A stretch of DNA of 64,000 bases, from positions 21,870,001-21,934,000 of the forward strand of contig NC_135260.1 in NCBI RefSeq assembly GCF_964204865.1, given 5' to 3'. The stretch comes from Styela clava. Lineage: Eukaryota > Chordata > Ascidiacea > Stolidobranchia > Styelidae. The notes beneath the pieces were generated by a model. The model saw only the letters and a list, made by a program, of their open reading frames with translations, had not been told where the DNA came from and did no database searches. Shown in pieces: positions 1 to 12,833 of the stretch. The translations under genes were made by a program, and so were the position numbers. Positions within the stretch are counted from its first letter, which is position 1; the number at the start of each line of letters is the position of its first letter.

Positions 1-2450
1 AGCTCGGACTGCAAGTAGATCAAACAATGACGTTTTATGTGATGAACGTACGTACAGGTACTGAGAGTCTGAAGAACTGATTCTAGGGTAAATTTTTACC
101 ACTTTATTTCGTCGTTTTTTGACTGTTTGATATTATATTCAGTCAAAGTATGATGCTATCAAGTTACACTGTTATATAAAACAACTTTGGAGTGGCATAA
201 TTTATACATTTCATGTTTTAATCAGCTAAAGATCATGTGCCCTTAAACATTTGATGAGTATCTGCGAAATATGAAAGTTTGAGCATTATCAGCATAAATA
301 GGCTACATCTGGATTTTTGCATTGGTAACAACTTTCGTATTCCAAACTAGCATTGACAGTATCTCCTAAGTGTTTATCTGGACCAATTTTCAAAATCCAG
401 CACGAGATTAATTGATAGATCTATTTCTGATCATTCTCCTCCAAGACATAATAGCTCAAAGAATTAACTTGAATCATTGGCGCGGAGAGTGAGATCAATG
501 ACAATAATATGTTTCGTAAGGCTTCTTCCTTGATGCAGAGAACACACAACATGGCTTATAAGAGAACACACGCTAAAGCTTAAGAAAATATTGTGTTATT
601 ATTGTACACGAAAACTTATAGGCGAAATTCGACAAAGCCTAATTTATTTGGTTAATTCAACTGACCAATAGTGCAAATAGCCGCAAATAATAAACATATC
701 CCGAATACCCACTGTTTGCAAGAACATAAAACTTACATGTAGATGGCGAGTGAAATATTTGTTCTTTATAGCCGCTTACCTGGTTTTTGATTCGGAATTT
801 CCTTCGTTTCTGGAAAATATAATCAGTTTCAATTTCGTTCATTTAATTCTGAAAATTGGTAAATGTAACACAATGAGATGTGTCACTAAGAATGTAATAA
901 ACAATACACTATTCTGATGGATTTATGCTGTAAATTGAATCAACGCATCTGTATGACTGATAACAGGCTAATAGTTACCCTAGTAGTTTTCCTTCAATTA
1001 GGAAAAATTAAAAAAAAAACTCTCTCTCTCTCTATATATATAATAGAAAGAGTAAACTTGACAATATCGGCAGTTATTACTTCTGACAAGAGGATACAAA
1101 ATTCAGTCTCTGTGTCAGTCAATTGGGAAAGCAAACCTAATATGCCATTTCAATGTATCGATAAAATTAAAACTTGTATCTCTCATCTGAGCCCACTGTT
1201 TATACTTTTCAAGTAGAAAAACATAATGCAACGATGCTCCTATTGCCAACCAAAAGCAAACGTTTTTCCTAAATAACTTACGTAAATAAAACCAAGCGCA
1301 AAGTACAGAAAATGAAGACGAGTGTTGAAATGAACCTATTCTTACTGTTCCTATAAAAATTCTTTTGTCGGCCCAATAGTTTTGTTGTTGCACATATATA
1401 TAAGCAAAAATTAAATTGGAATGGTGAAGCATATTTATTTTATTATTATATATATAATATTATTGTATCATAATAATGTTGGTAACACAACTGTATATTT
1501 AACGATGTTTCCATTTGTCTTGTTCCCATAATCAATCCTGAGCTAATTTTTGGTCGCAATACTAATATACCAATACATATATACTAATATCAACATTCAA
1601 CAAAATTAAGAACGCGTCCCACCTGGGTAGTCAAGTCCCCCAGTAGATTAATTCGATCAACTTTGTATGTTTATCTAATTATTTTAACCCTTCAAATAGC
1701 CACGTATTGATATAACACAAAGAATATCAGAAATATAGCAGCGGCTTGATATATCTATTTTTATTTATCAAAGAACATTTTCTTACTTTGATGTTGCGTC
1801 AAAAGAAGCAACCACAACGTCGGATAGCCCAGCTTCTTGAGACTTGGACAAACCGTCCGTCATCAAGTAACACTGTGACTGGTTGAGAATTGCAAATCGC
1901 GTTTCTACGATTAAATTGATTAGCGATATCTCATATTTAATTACTGTCGTCACGAAGATAACGGTAGGCAATAAAGATTTGATTAACAACTCAGTTCACT
2001 TAAGGTCGCCTTTCCTATCAGGCCTCTCGTGGAAGTTTTACCATAATATACTACTATGTTAATGTGAATTTTATTTGCTTTATAAAATTATGTTGGAAGT
2101 ATAAGAAAGTCTGTAAATGAATTCAGTTAAAAAGCTTTGAAGGGTGGAGTAGCCTGGCGGTTTTTGGTGTTGCATTTTTTATCATGCTTTTCATAGAGTT
2201 TTTTTCATATATACTCCATGTTGATGGGAATTTTATATGTGGCAAGTGGCAACAAGCATTGCTGCACGATGCAGATTTAGGTTAGATCATGCTCAATCAC
2301 GCAATTGCAATCCTTTAATTAAAAGTTAGTAGTTCGAACAGGAAACAATACTGAGACGAGTTGATTAGAAGGTAGGCTATGCAGTTTAATCAGGAATACA
2401 AAATTTAGCCTTTGAATAAATGATTCCATATTGCCCGGAAATGAGCCACT
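1..2450. other. No supported gene
   Basis: AT-rich DNA with short TC/TA runs near 1,018-1,045 and 1,440-1,460. I see no domain or repeat family here apart from the weak exon at 1783-1989. Confidence 0.5.
1783..1989 (-). CDS. Weak candidate exon, unknown
   Basis: The 68-residue frame has a hydrophobic start (MLIKSLLPTVIFVTTVI) and a more coding-like tail (LSKSQEAGLSDVVVASFDAT), and ends over a possible AA|GTAAGA donor. No neighbouring exon or homology was recognised. Chance is at least as likely. Confidence 0.15.
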   Translation of the reverse strand: MLIKSLLPTVIFVTTVIKYEISLINLIVETRFAILNQSQCYLMTDGLSKSQEAGLSDVVVASFDATSK

Positions 2451-2454
2451 TCTA

Positions 2455-2530
2455 CCCGGTTATATATGTTTTTCGTGCGATGGATTTTCGCTTCATGAGC
2501 TCGCAATGGCGCTGTTGAGTCTAAATTGTC
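2455..2530. repeat. Dispersed repeat fragment (SINE-related)
   Basis: GATGGATTTTCGCTTCATGAGC followed by CAATGGCGCTG matches 4,075-4,113 (GATGGATTTCACTTCATGAAC, CAGTGGCTCTG) in the same orientation. A weaker match lies in the SINE at 47.3 kb and near 24.13 kb. Confidence 0.4.
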
Positions 2531-2550
2531 AGGAAATGGTATAGGCTACT

Positions 2551-4036
2551 AGGGATGTATAATCCGAATAACCAGTTAATCGAGAGCTATTTTGTTATCT
2601 GATATTCGCATATTATTGCGACGGTTAACCGCATAATAAAGTAACATAAATAATGCACATGCTCATCGGGAATTTTCTAATTTTTGTTAAGTGGCCATTG
2701 ACTTTCCCCAGAGCATGAAAGAAAAACTTTTTTTTAGCCATCCATAAAATGCTGGAGTGGACTTCACATTACAAAATATGCAAAACAAAGGTGATAATGA
2801 TGTAATAGAAGAGCGCATTCGCTTTATAAAATTATGTAGGAAGTATTAGAAAGGAATTCATTTAAAACACTTTGAAGGGGTGGAACAGTCTGTGGCGGTT
2901 TTGCTGTCACTGATTTGACATATGGTATATTGTTAGAAAAATGAGGCAAATGAAGGCGTGTTTTGTTTAATTAGGGAGTGAAGGGACTGGACCCAACGCC
3001 AATACTGCACGATCGGCGCTACGTATATATAGGCTATGTATGTATCATCGGCGTTGCAGATGGTGGATGGCTTCGGTCCTATCTTACATTTGGAATTTGT
3101 TTGCGGTCTGGCACGGCTGGGTGGTACATCTCAATTTTGTTTATTATCTGGTGCACTGTGCTTTCGCGGACATGTACGTTCTGGCGGCAATGTAAATGCA
3201 AAAGTTGCTTGAAGTAGAGTCTGGCCTCGAAGAAGAAAGCCACTTCGTACCAGTAGTTTCCATTATAGTACGTGAAGAAACAAAATATGAATATCTCAAG
3301 CAAGAACTAGAGCGAGGCGTCAAGTCAGAATCGAATTCAACCAATCGTCTCACAGTAGGCCTGCTGCAAATCAAAACAAAATTGCGATCCAAAAAGAATG
3401 CGAAGTCATTGAAACTTCAGGACAACGGACGGTTCATCTTCAAACTTTATTTGAAGCTCTGCTCACTAGTCAGCCAACATATGTGGAAGCAGAAAGAGCA
3501 TTCGCTGCATCTGGGTTGTTCGTCACTAAACTTCGATCTTGTTCCCAGGAACTACACATTTGGTGCGTGGTGTTTCATAGGAAATAAATTGCAGAAAGAG
3601 TAATGAATCCCGCTCTTATGAAACGACATTCTGTGGATTATACAGTTTGTCTGTGTCCACTACTGGAAAGTAGATGCCGATTTCTTTCTTTTCTACTTCC
3701 CCCATCAATTTTCCATAACTTCCATTAAGTATCTGGAACATTGCGACTTTCAGTGGACTTTGTCTCCGCTGTATACTAGACATTTCTGGATACTTCTCAC
3801 CAAAAAAATGCTAATGATACACGATTTTCTTCATGTTCTTAATTCCATTTACATTTACACATGCAATCGTGTGGTGTATGTGTAAATATTAACAAAAAAA
3901 CTGTGTCGCCATTTTTGATCAATTCACCACAAAAATCACGTAAAATCAATTTTCTAACAGTTAACAGTAGTTTAAATAAGAAATATACTGTTATATCCCT
4001 CATCCGAATAGTAAAAATTATGGATATCCGAACTAA
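2551..4036 (+). mobile_element. Decayed hAT DNA transposon
   Basis: The left edge reads CTAGGGATGTATAATCCGAATA and the right edge, reverse-complemented, reads CTAGGGTTAGTTCGGATATCC, an imperfect pair of hAT-like ends. No 8-bp target duplication is recognisable, so the edges are approximate. The interior carries hAT transposase remnants (see 3196-3539). Confidence 0.6.
3196..3603 (+). pseudogene. hAT transposase, C-terminal dimerisation region, frameshifted
   Basis: Between 3357 and 3539 one frame encodes a segment ending in PTYVEAERAFAASGLFVTK followed by LRS. This is the conserved block of the hAT C-terminal dimerisation domain, usually written PTSVEAERaFSaaGlfvTKiRsrL. An upstream piece rich in Glu (residues 1-45 of the frame opening at 3196) joins it only through a frameshift. 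Downstream the protein breaks off. The DDE catalytic part is not seen, so the copy is dead. hAT transposases cut and paste elements with 8-bp target duplications; many such elements sit in this window. Confidence 0.8.
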
Positions 4037-4044
4037 CCCTAGCC

Positions 4045-4130
4045 ACAACTATTTGGGTATGGTTGTTTTGTTTACGATGGATTTCACTTCATGAACTGGC
4101 AGTGGCTCTGTTTCTTGATTCTGACACTTA
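4045..4130. repeat. Dispersed repeat fragment (SINE-related)
   Basis: Direct copy of the 2,455-2,530 segment; the two lie on either side of the decayed hAT element. Confidence 0.4.
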
Positions 4131-4259
4131 AAGAGAAACAATATTTTGAGGAGGTCAAAAAGTGTTTTGCATGAAGGAAATCCGCTGACCAATATCATGG
4201 CGATCAGTAGACGTTGCGCGAGACTAACTCCCAATCCTTTCTCTATGCCTTTGCGCTAG

Positions 4260-7170
4260 TGGATCCGTATGCATGTAATGCAAGGATGCTGTAGCAGGAA
4301 TAAAATACCATAATATCATGGCGTTCGCAATTGTAAGTGAATTATTGGTTAAATTAAGTTTAGTTCATCCTAATTTAGATATTAAGCGATACCGATGGAC
4401 GAATGTTCTCTACTTACTTTTAATAAATGTATTTTCAATGTAGGGCTTGTTTATCTCTTTCAAACGCAACCAGATTCACGTTCATGGGGTCAGTGGTCAA
4501 AGTTTGAGTTGGAATTGAAAACATAGCATGTTTGGGGTTTCACAGGGGGGGGGGGGGGGGGGGGTCGTGAATTTGACCCTGGTGCTGTAAGAGTTAAACA
4601 GATGTTTTTTTAAAGAGCAAGCTCTCCAGACCAAGATGTATCGAAAATTATATGAATTCGATTTGATGTGTTAAACAGGTTTGTAACCTTCGTTTCATTT
4701 CGGTCAGCATTACTATAGCAAATATATCGTATGGTAAATTGTCTAGTCTCTAACCAAGAGCGGCGAAACGTGGTTTAGCTAGAACTTTAGCATACTTTTA
4801 TTAAATATATATATTTATTAAACTCTCTTAAATTGTATGACTGGCTATAAATTATTAAGTGTGTGACTTGGAGATTTGTGATCTTTCATGATATGAAACA
4901 AAGTCAGCATGCGCAGATTGAAATTGTTGAACAATGATCATTTCAAGTAATTCAGGATTTTCGCTACACAATAAAATTAATGTAATTATGTACGTTTTCC
5001 GCTATTTCGTGTCATAAATTGTTTGCACCACGTCTTATAGGTTTGGGTTTTTGTGTGTTGGACCGTCTGTAAAAACAACTTCTGATGCCTGCAGTAGCTA
5101 GTTTTTTCGCGAAACTTCGACATACTTGGGCGAAATACTTTATCTTCTTTTTTCTTCGACGCAGCTTCCTCAACTTGGAACGCTTTTGAAAATTACACTA
5201 AAATTAAATGTGCGGAAGATAAGTAATCCCGTCCAATATAATAGAATTTAATAGGAAGAACTCTAGCATGATTAATAATAACACAAAAAATTTATACTGT
5301 ATTAATTGAACGTGGTAACATTTTTATTTGTAACTTTTTACGAATTTCCTCCTTATAAAATTCTATTGCGCCTTTTGATTGAACTGTTCAAAACGTTGGA
5401 GTCTGTCGAAAGCTTGCAGAATAATGTAGGGGTTCGAAGGATTTGAAAAGAATAAAACCACTGCATAATAAGGAGCCTATATTGCAAGTTCACTGATGAT
5501 TTACTGCTAGGAGTAGAAAACTCTCTTGCAGTATTTCCCAATGTTTGCATAATATGCGACTAGTTACTTAATACTTTGTATATCAGTCTGCAATAATATA
5601 TCAGAAAGCATTCTGATGGAGCCAACAGGAGATGGAGACAGGCCAAGATATGTTAGTGATGGGAGTTGCGTTGCAAACGTTCGAAGAGACCAGCGCGTTA
5701 TATTATGGGCTATTTAGATTCTAGCTACAAACATACCGTGTGAAATCAAATATACAACGGATATAAACATTAGTTTGACAATTGAAGGTTTATAATATAA
5801 AAACTATTTCGTACTGTAATCAACCATTCTATATAATATATATTAAACATGACTCTATAATTCAGAACAGCTTCAATAATCTGATTGATTGTTAGAGTTC
5901 GATTGAAAAGCTCGATAAGGGTTTGAAACTTTTCAAGAACATTCAATTTCTGACTGATATTGCAAATCGTAATGTAATTGGCGTGTAACTGTAATAAAGT
6001 TTCTGAATGAACTGATAGCCCAGATGTATAATCATATTAAATGTATGACTAATTTATAATATCTTCACGTTCTAAGTACAGTATACGCTCATGCAAAATC
6101 CCGTAATATATTCTGAGAAAATACTTTTATTTATGCTTTTATTTATTCTAAGCATGCACAGACTTTTGAGTCAACAATAAAATATTTTTGTTTCATTGTA
6201 ATAGGTTGATGAATTTTTTTTTAGAATAAGACTTGAGTTGATCAACATTCAATATTACTGTAATAGATTTATGCTTATCATATATCATTTCAACGAGTCA
6301 TGTATTTTCATATCAATATGAAAGGTTTAGTGTTTTAATTCTGTTTAATTTTTCTTCCTATACATAATAAAAATTGATAAACTAGCTATGATTAATTTAA
6401 GTAAGGCTTGTGGTTATTTGCGATTTAATTAAAGCATATGTATGTATGTATGTTTTTTATTCGTCTCGTAAAAGCAAAAACACAGGAGTTCGTAAATATC
6501 AACATTGAAGACGGGATGTATACACAAGACCATACTGGCCTAAAACACATGAACGTGCGGCATACACCCCTTATGATAAGCATAAAATGCAATAAATCGA
6601 ATAAGTATAATATGGTCCTTCATACAGACAGTTGTGCGAGGAGGGTGGATTAGGCAACATGGGTAACGGTGGAGTATGCCCAACTGTTTGTACAAAGGAG
6701 TTGGTAGGACAAGACAACATCAATAAATAGAGACAATACAACATGAAATATAATACATAATATATATACATAAGAATAAAATTTGGACATATAGCACCCT
6801 CGAATAATGATACCACATACTATAAATGGGAGAAATAGTCAAGTTTATAGGAGAATGTGCATATATGGTATGTACCACTCAGGGGTGAGTGTCTTAAGTA
6901 ATAAATGGCTAATCTAGCAAAAATGCGTTCCTTCCAGGCTTGGGGAAATGCAATGTAATAAGTTCTGTCAAGTTATACGCTTTTTCAAGGTACTTTGTAT
7001 TTTATAGTTCTGAATACCGTTAAAAAAGATCAGGATTCAAAAAAAGGATATTCAGGTTGCATTTCCATAAAACCTATCATGATCGCATTTCAGCCAGACA
7101 ATTCAAAGGTATAAAAGTATATTGAAATAGAGAACAATAAATTAAAAAGAATATCATTTTGCCATGTCAT
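4260..7170. other. No supported gene
   Basis: AT-rich sequence with the G20 run at its start and a TATG run near 6,436. A GC-richer block at 6,520-6,720 with GGAGGGTGGATTAGGCAACA looks like a repeat fragment but could not be assigned. Confidence 0.4.
4545..4564 (+). repeat. G20 homopolymer
   Basis: Twenty uninterrupted G residues in otherwise AT-rich DNA. It could form a G-quadruplex and is also prone to sequencing length error. Confidence 0.95.
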
Positions 7171-7545
7171 GGAATAGACCTTATTCATTGAAAACCCATC
7201 CTACGCGCAAAAAGAAAAGTGATGTAAAAAAACAATTTTAACATTAGCTCTTATGGGGAATGTGATCACCAGAGCAGAAATTTGCATTTTTTGTAATTTT
7301 CTAGGTATCTTTCATTGTGTACGTGAGCAGTTTTGAAGATAGAATATTTTTTACATCTTTTTTGATATTTTTATCATGATAAACATGGTCAAGATTTTTG
7401 ATAATCGTTCATTGAAATTTCAATGAGCGCGGTGTTTCCGATGACGTCATTCTCACCAGACCACGAGATTCTGCCAACGCGTCGTGCTCTGTGGGATATG
7501 CGCTCCAACTGCTTGTGATAACAGAATACTGAATACCGGTACCGG
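7171..7545 (+). repeat. Left arm of the fold-back element
   Basis: Inverted copy of 9270-9646. Shared landmarks include GATGACGTCAT, a CRE-like palindrome, and TTATCATGATAAA, also palindromic. Confidence 0.85.
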
Positions 7546-9269
7546 GACCACAACTGGCGTTCAACGAAAGACCTATTTTGGTTTTCATTGGATGTTATAT
7601 ATTTCATGAATTCCATGTAACTATGTACATTTCTGGTACACCTTTCAAAATCCAATGGCCTAACTCAGTTCATATGTTGACACCATGTACCTATCCCAAA
7701 ATTGGTGATGTTCATGGCTGGATTTTAGACCATGAGAGACCCCTTCATATTTTTGATCTCGGAATTTTTCTCTAAACAACACCACATTTAATTTCTTAAA
7801 ATTTAAAAATATGAGTGCATTAAACTTTTCATTCTCCCCATTCATGGGTGTGAATTCTTAATTAAAACAATAAAAATTTACTTAAGGCAGTTTTGCTTTC
7901 AATTTCTTTGATCAAACAACCGCTACAGCCATACTTTAACATAGAAACTTCCAGCAGAATGCGCATAATAATAATTTCCCTTATTATGATGCAAACGACG
8001 CAATAATGGCTGTTTACAATGTGGTTGAAACCAGTTGTGTACAGAATTTTCTATTCTGAAATGCTTGATATATATATATACTTTTCGTAGGGTTTAAACT
8101 TGTCAAGTTTTCAAAAGAATTACAAACTTCGAAACCGAATTTCGAGGCTCTAGGTTTCAGCCTGCCTGGCCTATTGGTAAATCCAGCCCTGGTGATGGTC
8201 CCTACAGCAAATTTCTGGCCCTAATCACTCAGCAGATTGAAATAAATGGTTTTCAGCATTTATTAGCAAAGATAGATATTTTAATTAAACATATAGTTCA
8301 ACTTAAAGCCTGTATAATGATATTATAAATATATGTCCCATTATTACTGCAATGTGAGAAGGCTTTCCACACTATCAAGTCTATGAGGTTTTAGCGTCTT
8401 CCAATGTCTCAGATGGAAACTTCAGTCTTCATTTCGCATATTCTTTTCATTAATGCCGTTAGCATTTGAAGCTTGACTGATTCCAATGTACCTTTTCCAT
8501 TGTTGTGTAATGTAATATCCTAAACGCGACTTCAAATTTTTTTCTCACTTCAATCATCACATGTTTGAATACGCGAGCTGTCTTCTACTGATTTGTTATT
8601 AATTTACAATTTTTTTATTATAAATTAACTGTCGTACTTGCTAAGTGTCCACTATGTGAAAATCTACAAAAAAAAGCAGTGGTTTAATAATGGACTACAT
8701 TTTTAACCGAATCCAAAAATGTTCCGTAACTTAGTCAACCCTTCCTCCAAGGAGTTTTTGTTAAATTGTTCAAACATCTTAAGTAACTGTTAATCTTGAT
8801 AGCGAACATGGGGCGCAGGGGGAGCTGACTGTGATGGTCGTATCGCTCCCCAGTCTATACCGAATAACTGTGTGTTTTGTATACAATTTTTATTGATACA
8901 ATGCTTGTATTCTGGTTGACAAAATAAATCTCTCACTCGTATTCAGTCATGTTTTTTAACCTAGTTAGGAGACCGGTATTGTACCATTATAGGTTGGAGA
9001 TATTCATCTTTTTTGTATACCGGTACCGTACAACTTATCCTGCCTATTGGCAGGATGGCCAACATTTTTGTTCGTAGGCCTATTTCAGTATTTACTAAAT
9101 AATTTAGTTTTCACCTCTTGCAGCCTTGGTACGGTACCAGTAGTTTAAATAACACGTCAGCATGCCTTCAGTAAATGATTGCTAGCTGTACAGGTATAAA
9201 TGCGTAAAACCAGTAAAAAACGTGATAGAAATGGTATGGGTTATAGATTGTCAATGTTAAACGCTTCCA

Positions 9270-9646
9270 GTACCGGTATCGTACCCAAAGCGACAGTAGC
9301 GCTGCATTTGGAACGCATATCCCACAGAGTACGGCGCGTTGGCAGAATCTCATGGTCTAGTGAGAATGACGTCATCGGAAACACCGCGCTCATTAAAATT
9401 TTAATAAACGATTATCAAAAATCTTGACCATGTTTATCATGATAAAAATATCAAAAAAGATGTAAAAAATATTCTATCTTCAAAACTGCTCACGTCTACA
9501 TTGAAAGATATCTAGAAAATTATAAAAAATGCAAATTTCTGCTCTGGTGATCACATTCCCCATAAGAGCTAATGTTAAAAAAAAATTTTTACATCACTTT
9601 TCTTTTTGCGCGTAGAATGGGTTTTTAATGAATAAGGTCTATTTCC
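9270..9646 (-). repeat. Right arm of the fold-back element
   Basis: Inverted copy of 7171-7545, differing by scattered substitutions and short indels in A/T runs. Confidence 0.85.
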
Positions 9647-9673
9647 AAATTGAATTGAAATAATAATAAAATA

Positions 9674-9840
9674 TGGCATCCTGTGATGAAGAAAGGGTTA
9701 GGATTGTTCGATTTAGTGCTGATAATAAAATAAAAACAATAATATAATTGAATAATATGATATCCTAGAATAAAGAAAGGATTGAGATTGTTTAATTTGG
9801 TGCTGGGCGAGAATAATGGAATGAAGTTAAATAAATAAAG
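9674..9840. repeat. Two-copy tandem repeat of about 83 bp
   Basis: The unit starting ATGGCATCCTGTGATGAAG at 9674 recurs from about 9757 as ATGATATCCTAGAATAAAG, followed by AAAGG, then GATTGTTyrATTTrGTGCTG in both. It lies just beyond the fold-back element and on the 3' side of the minus-strand LINE end, so it may be LINE 3' UTR. Confidence 0.6.
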
Positions 9841-10167
9841 CAGCATGCTACTTTAACAGTGATCATTGTCCCTATTGTTTGCTACATTTAAATTTTGTTT
9901 CTTTGTCTGATTATTTAAGCATGGTGATGAAATTAGAATGGTGTGCTAGTTATTGAATCAGTCCATTGTTTCATGTTGAATCCGGGTGAAGTATCCTGTG
10001 GAGTTATTGAAATCGCCATCTGTTCTATGGCGACTGAAGATTTCGACCGGTTCTTTTCGACCTGATAGTTGTCCAATCAAAATCATGTACGGTTCTCCTT
10101 TTCAGTTTTGAATTCACCTTGAAAAATAATCTCAAAGACAGTAATATGTTCAAAGCAGAGAAATTTG

Positions 10168-10420
10168 CTAATATGACGATAATTTATATTGTTTAAGTTT
10201 GGAACGAAATTCTGAGTTTGATTTTGACTTTTTGATGTCATTAGGTAGGGAATTCCAAGCTTTTGGCCCACATACTACAATTGATTCTTGTGAAAAACTT
10301 TTGCTGACGAATGGAATAAAAAAATTATCTTTATTTCTGCTGTTTGAATTTGGGTTTGCTCGAAACAAGCTGCTCAGACTGGACGGGAGTTCTCCATATG
10401 GTAACTAACTGATCGATCAT
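10168..10420 (-). pseudogene. LINE ORF2 C-terminal fragment
   Basis: The minus strand encodes FRANPNSNSRNKDNFFIP, then a Phe/Ser stretch, then VCGPKAWNSLPNDIKKSKS and FRSKLKQYKLSSY with a stop. The pattern G-x-x-x-WN-x-LP-x-x-I...F...LK-x-YL is typical of the C-terminal tail of L2/CR1/RTE-like reverse transcriptase proteins. No reverse transcriptase core is upstream (above 10,420), so this is a 5'-truncated copy, the usual product of incomplete target-primed reverse transcription. Confidence 0.7.
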
Positions 10421-11199
10421 CATTCACGTATGCTAGTCAGTGTTTTCGCTCTGTTCCTGCTGAGTCGTATATATGTGCCATTACCAGTAACAAGTTTAAT
10501 TTCCGTAGATTGTGTTCAGAGTAGGCATAGATATAAGATACTTGATTACTTTTATTTTGAGAGTGAAAACATCATTGTTCTTACCCCCTACAATGGATAA
10601 ATGGCTAAAAGTCGTAAAGGTAAATGAAAGCAGGTCAGCTGGCAGGTCAGGTCACTCAAGTGTAACAATGTTTTTTTATATAAACGGTTTGTTCGACTTC
10701 ATCATGAATTGAAGTCCGACGTGATACGAGCTGATACTAAAGAGATGAACATAGCTACAATCTTCTTCATACAGAATTGATAAAAACTTGTATAAGGTCC
10801 ATGTATCACTATTGCAATGCCATTTGTGAGTATTTGAACAGCTGATCCACGCTTATACCACTTCTGTTATAAATTTAGTAAGTGATTCCAATCAGTCTTT
10901 TACTAAATAACAATCATTTGCTTATTTCAAATGTTTGACGACCGATCCTTTGCTTTGTTTGCCATCGCGTTGTTCCCGATGTTTTGATTTCATCGAGAGA
11001 TCTAGAGGAGTGTCTTCATCCTGTTGTGGCCGTTCTTCGCAGCCTGTGAGGTTGCACTGAAGTATATAATATAAACACTTTTCTGTTAATTATCACCAAA
11101 ATTAAACGCTTCCTAATTCCGAAAGTACAATCTATGCAAAAGCTGCTATTTCATAACCAATATCAGTTATAAATACAGTCTATATATATATATCTAATA

Positions 11200-11290
11200 C
11201 GGTAGTTAAGTAGACATACCGCGCTAAAAAAGCGACGGTTATGTAGACGGAAAAATTGGGTAGACATTTTCCTGTCCGCTTAATTATTCC
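11200..11290. repeat. Left terminal and subterminal repeats of the 5.2-kb element
   Basis: GTTAAGTAGACAT, GTTATGTAGACGG, TTGGGTAGACATT and CTGTCCGCTTAATT follow one another within 90 bp. Confidence 0.6.
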
Positions 11291-12397
11291 ACGTTCCATA
11301 ATTAAGACGTTTTGCGATATTTTGCTGAAATCTCTTTTTCTCTGATAAAGTTCTTTCAATATTTTTCAAATATCTGCACATTTTCGCCAACTTTAAGGGG
11401 ACAGTAGTTCTGCTGGTTTATAATCAACGGGTTTAATTTTCGTACATAAAGTGGACATTTTGTTTATGCAAAAATCTTTTAATTTTTCGGTATATGTTTT
11501 TACGATTTTTGGAGAATAGGTTTGATAATTTTGATACAATAACCAGGCAGAACATGAAGATCGTCCGTTCTGTTTTTTGCAATATAAGCTCAATAAACTG
11601 AAAAGGACCTCAATTCACAACTTCGTACTAAAGAGGCTTTGTGTCGCAATAGTAAAACTGTCGGGTTCGCCGGGAACTTTACCACGTTTGCCGTTTTGTT
11701 CGCAAGTAACCTGGACGCCATGAGGGGATTGGGATCTTCATGAGTGCGTGATTGCAGAAATTTAGATAAAATAGAACAGTTGTGTTTGGGGAAGAGATCC
11801 AAGTCTTTTGTGTCAGGTGTTATAGTTACCCAGTGAGTTGGAGTCGAGTCATAATAACTTGAAACAAGGTTTTCATCGTCACCGAGGAATGCTGCTGGAA
11901 ATCATCACTCATCGGATAAGGTGATTAGTCATAACGATTTTTAATATTAGGGTTATTTTTCACGTAATCCAGATTATCAAAATATAGACTACTGATACTG
12001 TTATGCTTTTACTGGTCGTAGTTCTGATCTGACCATCAAAATAATGCCACGACTGAGTTTGCGTTTGTAAGAGTGTGTAATTCAGAAGGATTTCTAAATC
12101 CAGATGAAAATACAAACGAAGATTGTGAAAATTCAATGAATTCAATTTTTTCTCGAAACAGAAGGAGATACGAGAAGCGAGTAGTTGACGCCACTCAGTG
12201 TAGATTTGTATAGCTTGGTGTAAATAAAAATATCTAATACACCTCTTCATATTAGATTAGAATATTTTATCTTCGGAAAACAGTTTTGAAGAATTGCATT
12301 GCTAGCAATTTTGTTTTGTGATTTGGCACATATCCCTGTGTTATTTTACCATCTTCATCTAGTTATTTACTGGCCTGTATTTTTTGTTCACATGTAG

Positions 12398-12833
12398 GTG
12401 ACTCCCCAACGAGATGGCCTACGTTTCAGAACTTGGCAGACGGAAATGCGGGTAGTGATTCTGAGAAAGCTGTGCCAAGAGGTAACTAAATGAGTTTGCT
12501 ATGCTTGTTTTTTATTAAATACGGTATCTTAAATTGATACCAATGAATGGTAATAAACCAAATCATAATATCACTTGTAGCCCATCACAAATAGCGCAGC
12601 TATCTACGAATAATTGTAGTGCACCGTTTAGAAACTCTGGTTTATTTGAGTAATAATGCAATTCCCCATTTCAAACATTTCGTTTGTTCGATCAATCAAG
12701 AGTAGCGTAATTCTGAATTGGACTAAAACACTGTGATGATGTTTTGCGACTTATGCATGTATTTTTGATCAAAGTTTCAGATAAGTCAACAGACTATACC
12801 GCACCATCTTCAGAATCACTTTCAATAAGCAAT
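12398..12833 (+). CDS. Two possible exons of unknown coding sequence inside the 5.2-kb element
   Basis: A candidate exon at 12398-12481 is bounded by a TGTAG acceptor and a GTAACT donor. A second at 12781-12833 is bounded by TTTCAG and GTAAGT. Joined in phase they encode an acidic, Ser-rich stretch of about 45 residues containing RWPTFQNLADGNAGSDSEK. If the second donor is not used, the frame continues to 13,010 through a Lys/Arg-rich tract (KKKASKQTRTRKETTKRK) that would serve as a nuclear localisation signal. No domain is recognised. It could be a remnant of an element-encoded protein or chance. Confidence 0.25.

Larger units (their letters stand above)
7171..9646. mobile_element. Fold-back element with 376-bp inverted arms
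   Basis: The arm 7171-7545 is the inverted copy of 9270-9646, starting GGAATAGACCTTATTCATTG and ending near ATACCGGTACC, with high identity throughout and a few indels. The 1.7-kb spacer has no defensible open reading frame. Part of it (about 8780-8940) ends in GACAAAATAAATCTCTC, which resembles a LINE 3' tail. No clear target duplication flanks the arms. It resembles long-inverted-repeat DNA elements; the superfamily is undetermined. Confidence 0.8.

Noticed and set aside
2455..4130. Direct repeats at 2,455-2,530 and 4,045-4,130 as long terminal repeats
   Set aside because: They are only about 75 bp, diverged, lack TG...CA ends, and the interior encodes hAT rather than retroviral proteins.
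7389..9427. Near-identical peptide (LERISHRxRRVGRISWS and onwards) in frames on opposite strands at 7389-7655 and 9200-9427
   Set aside because: It comes from the two arms of the fold-back element, so the match reflects DNA identity rather than a conserved protein.
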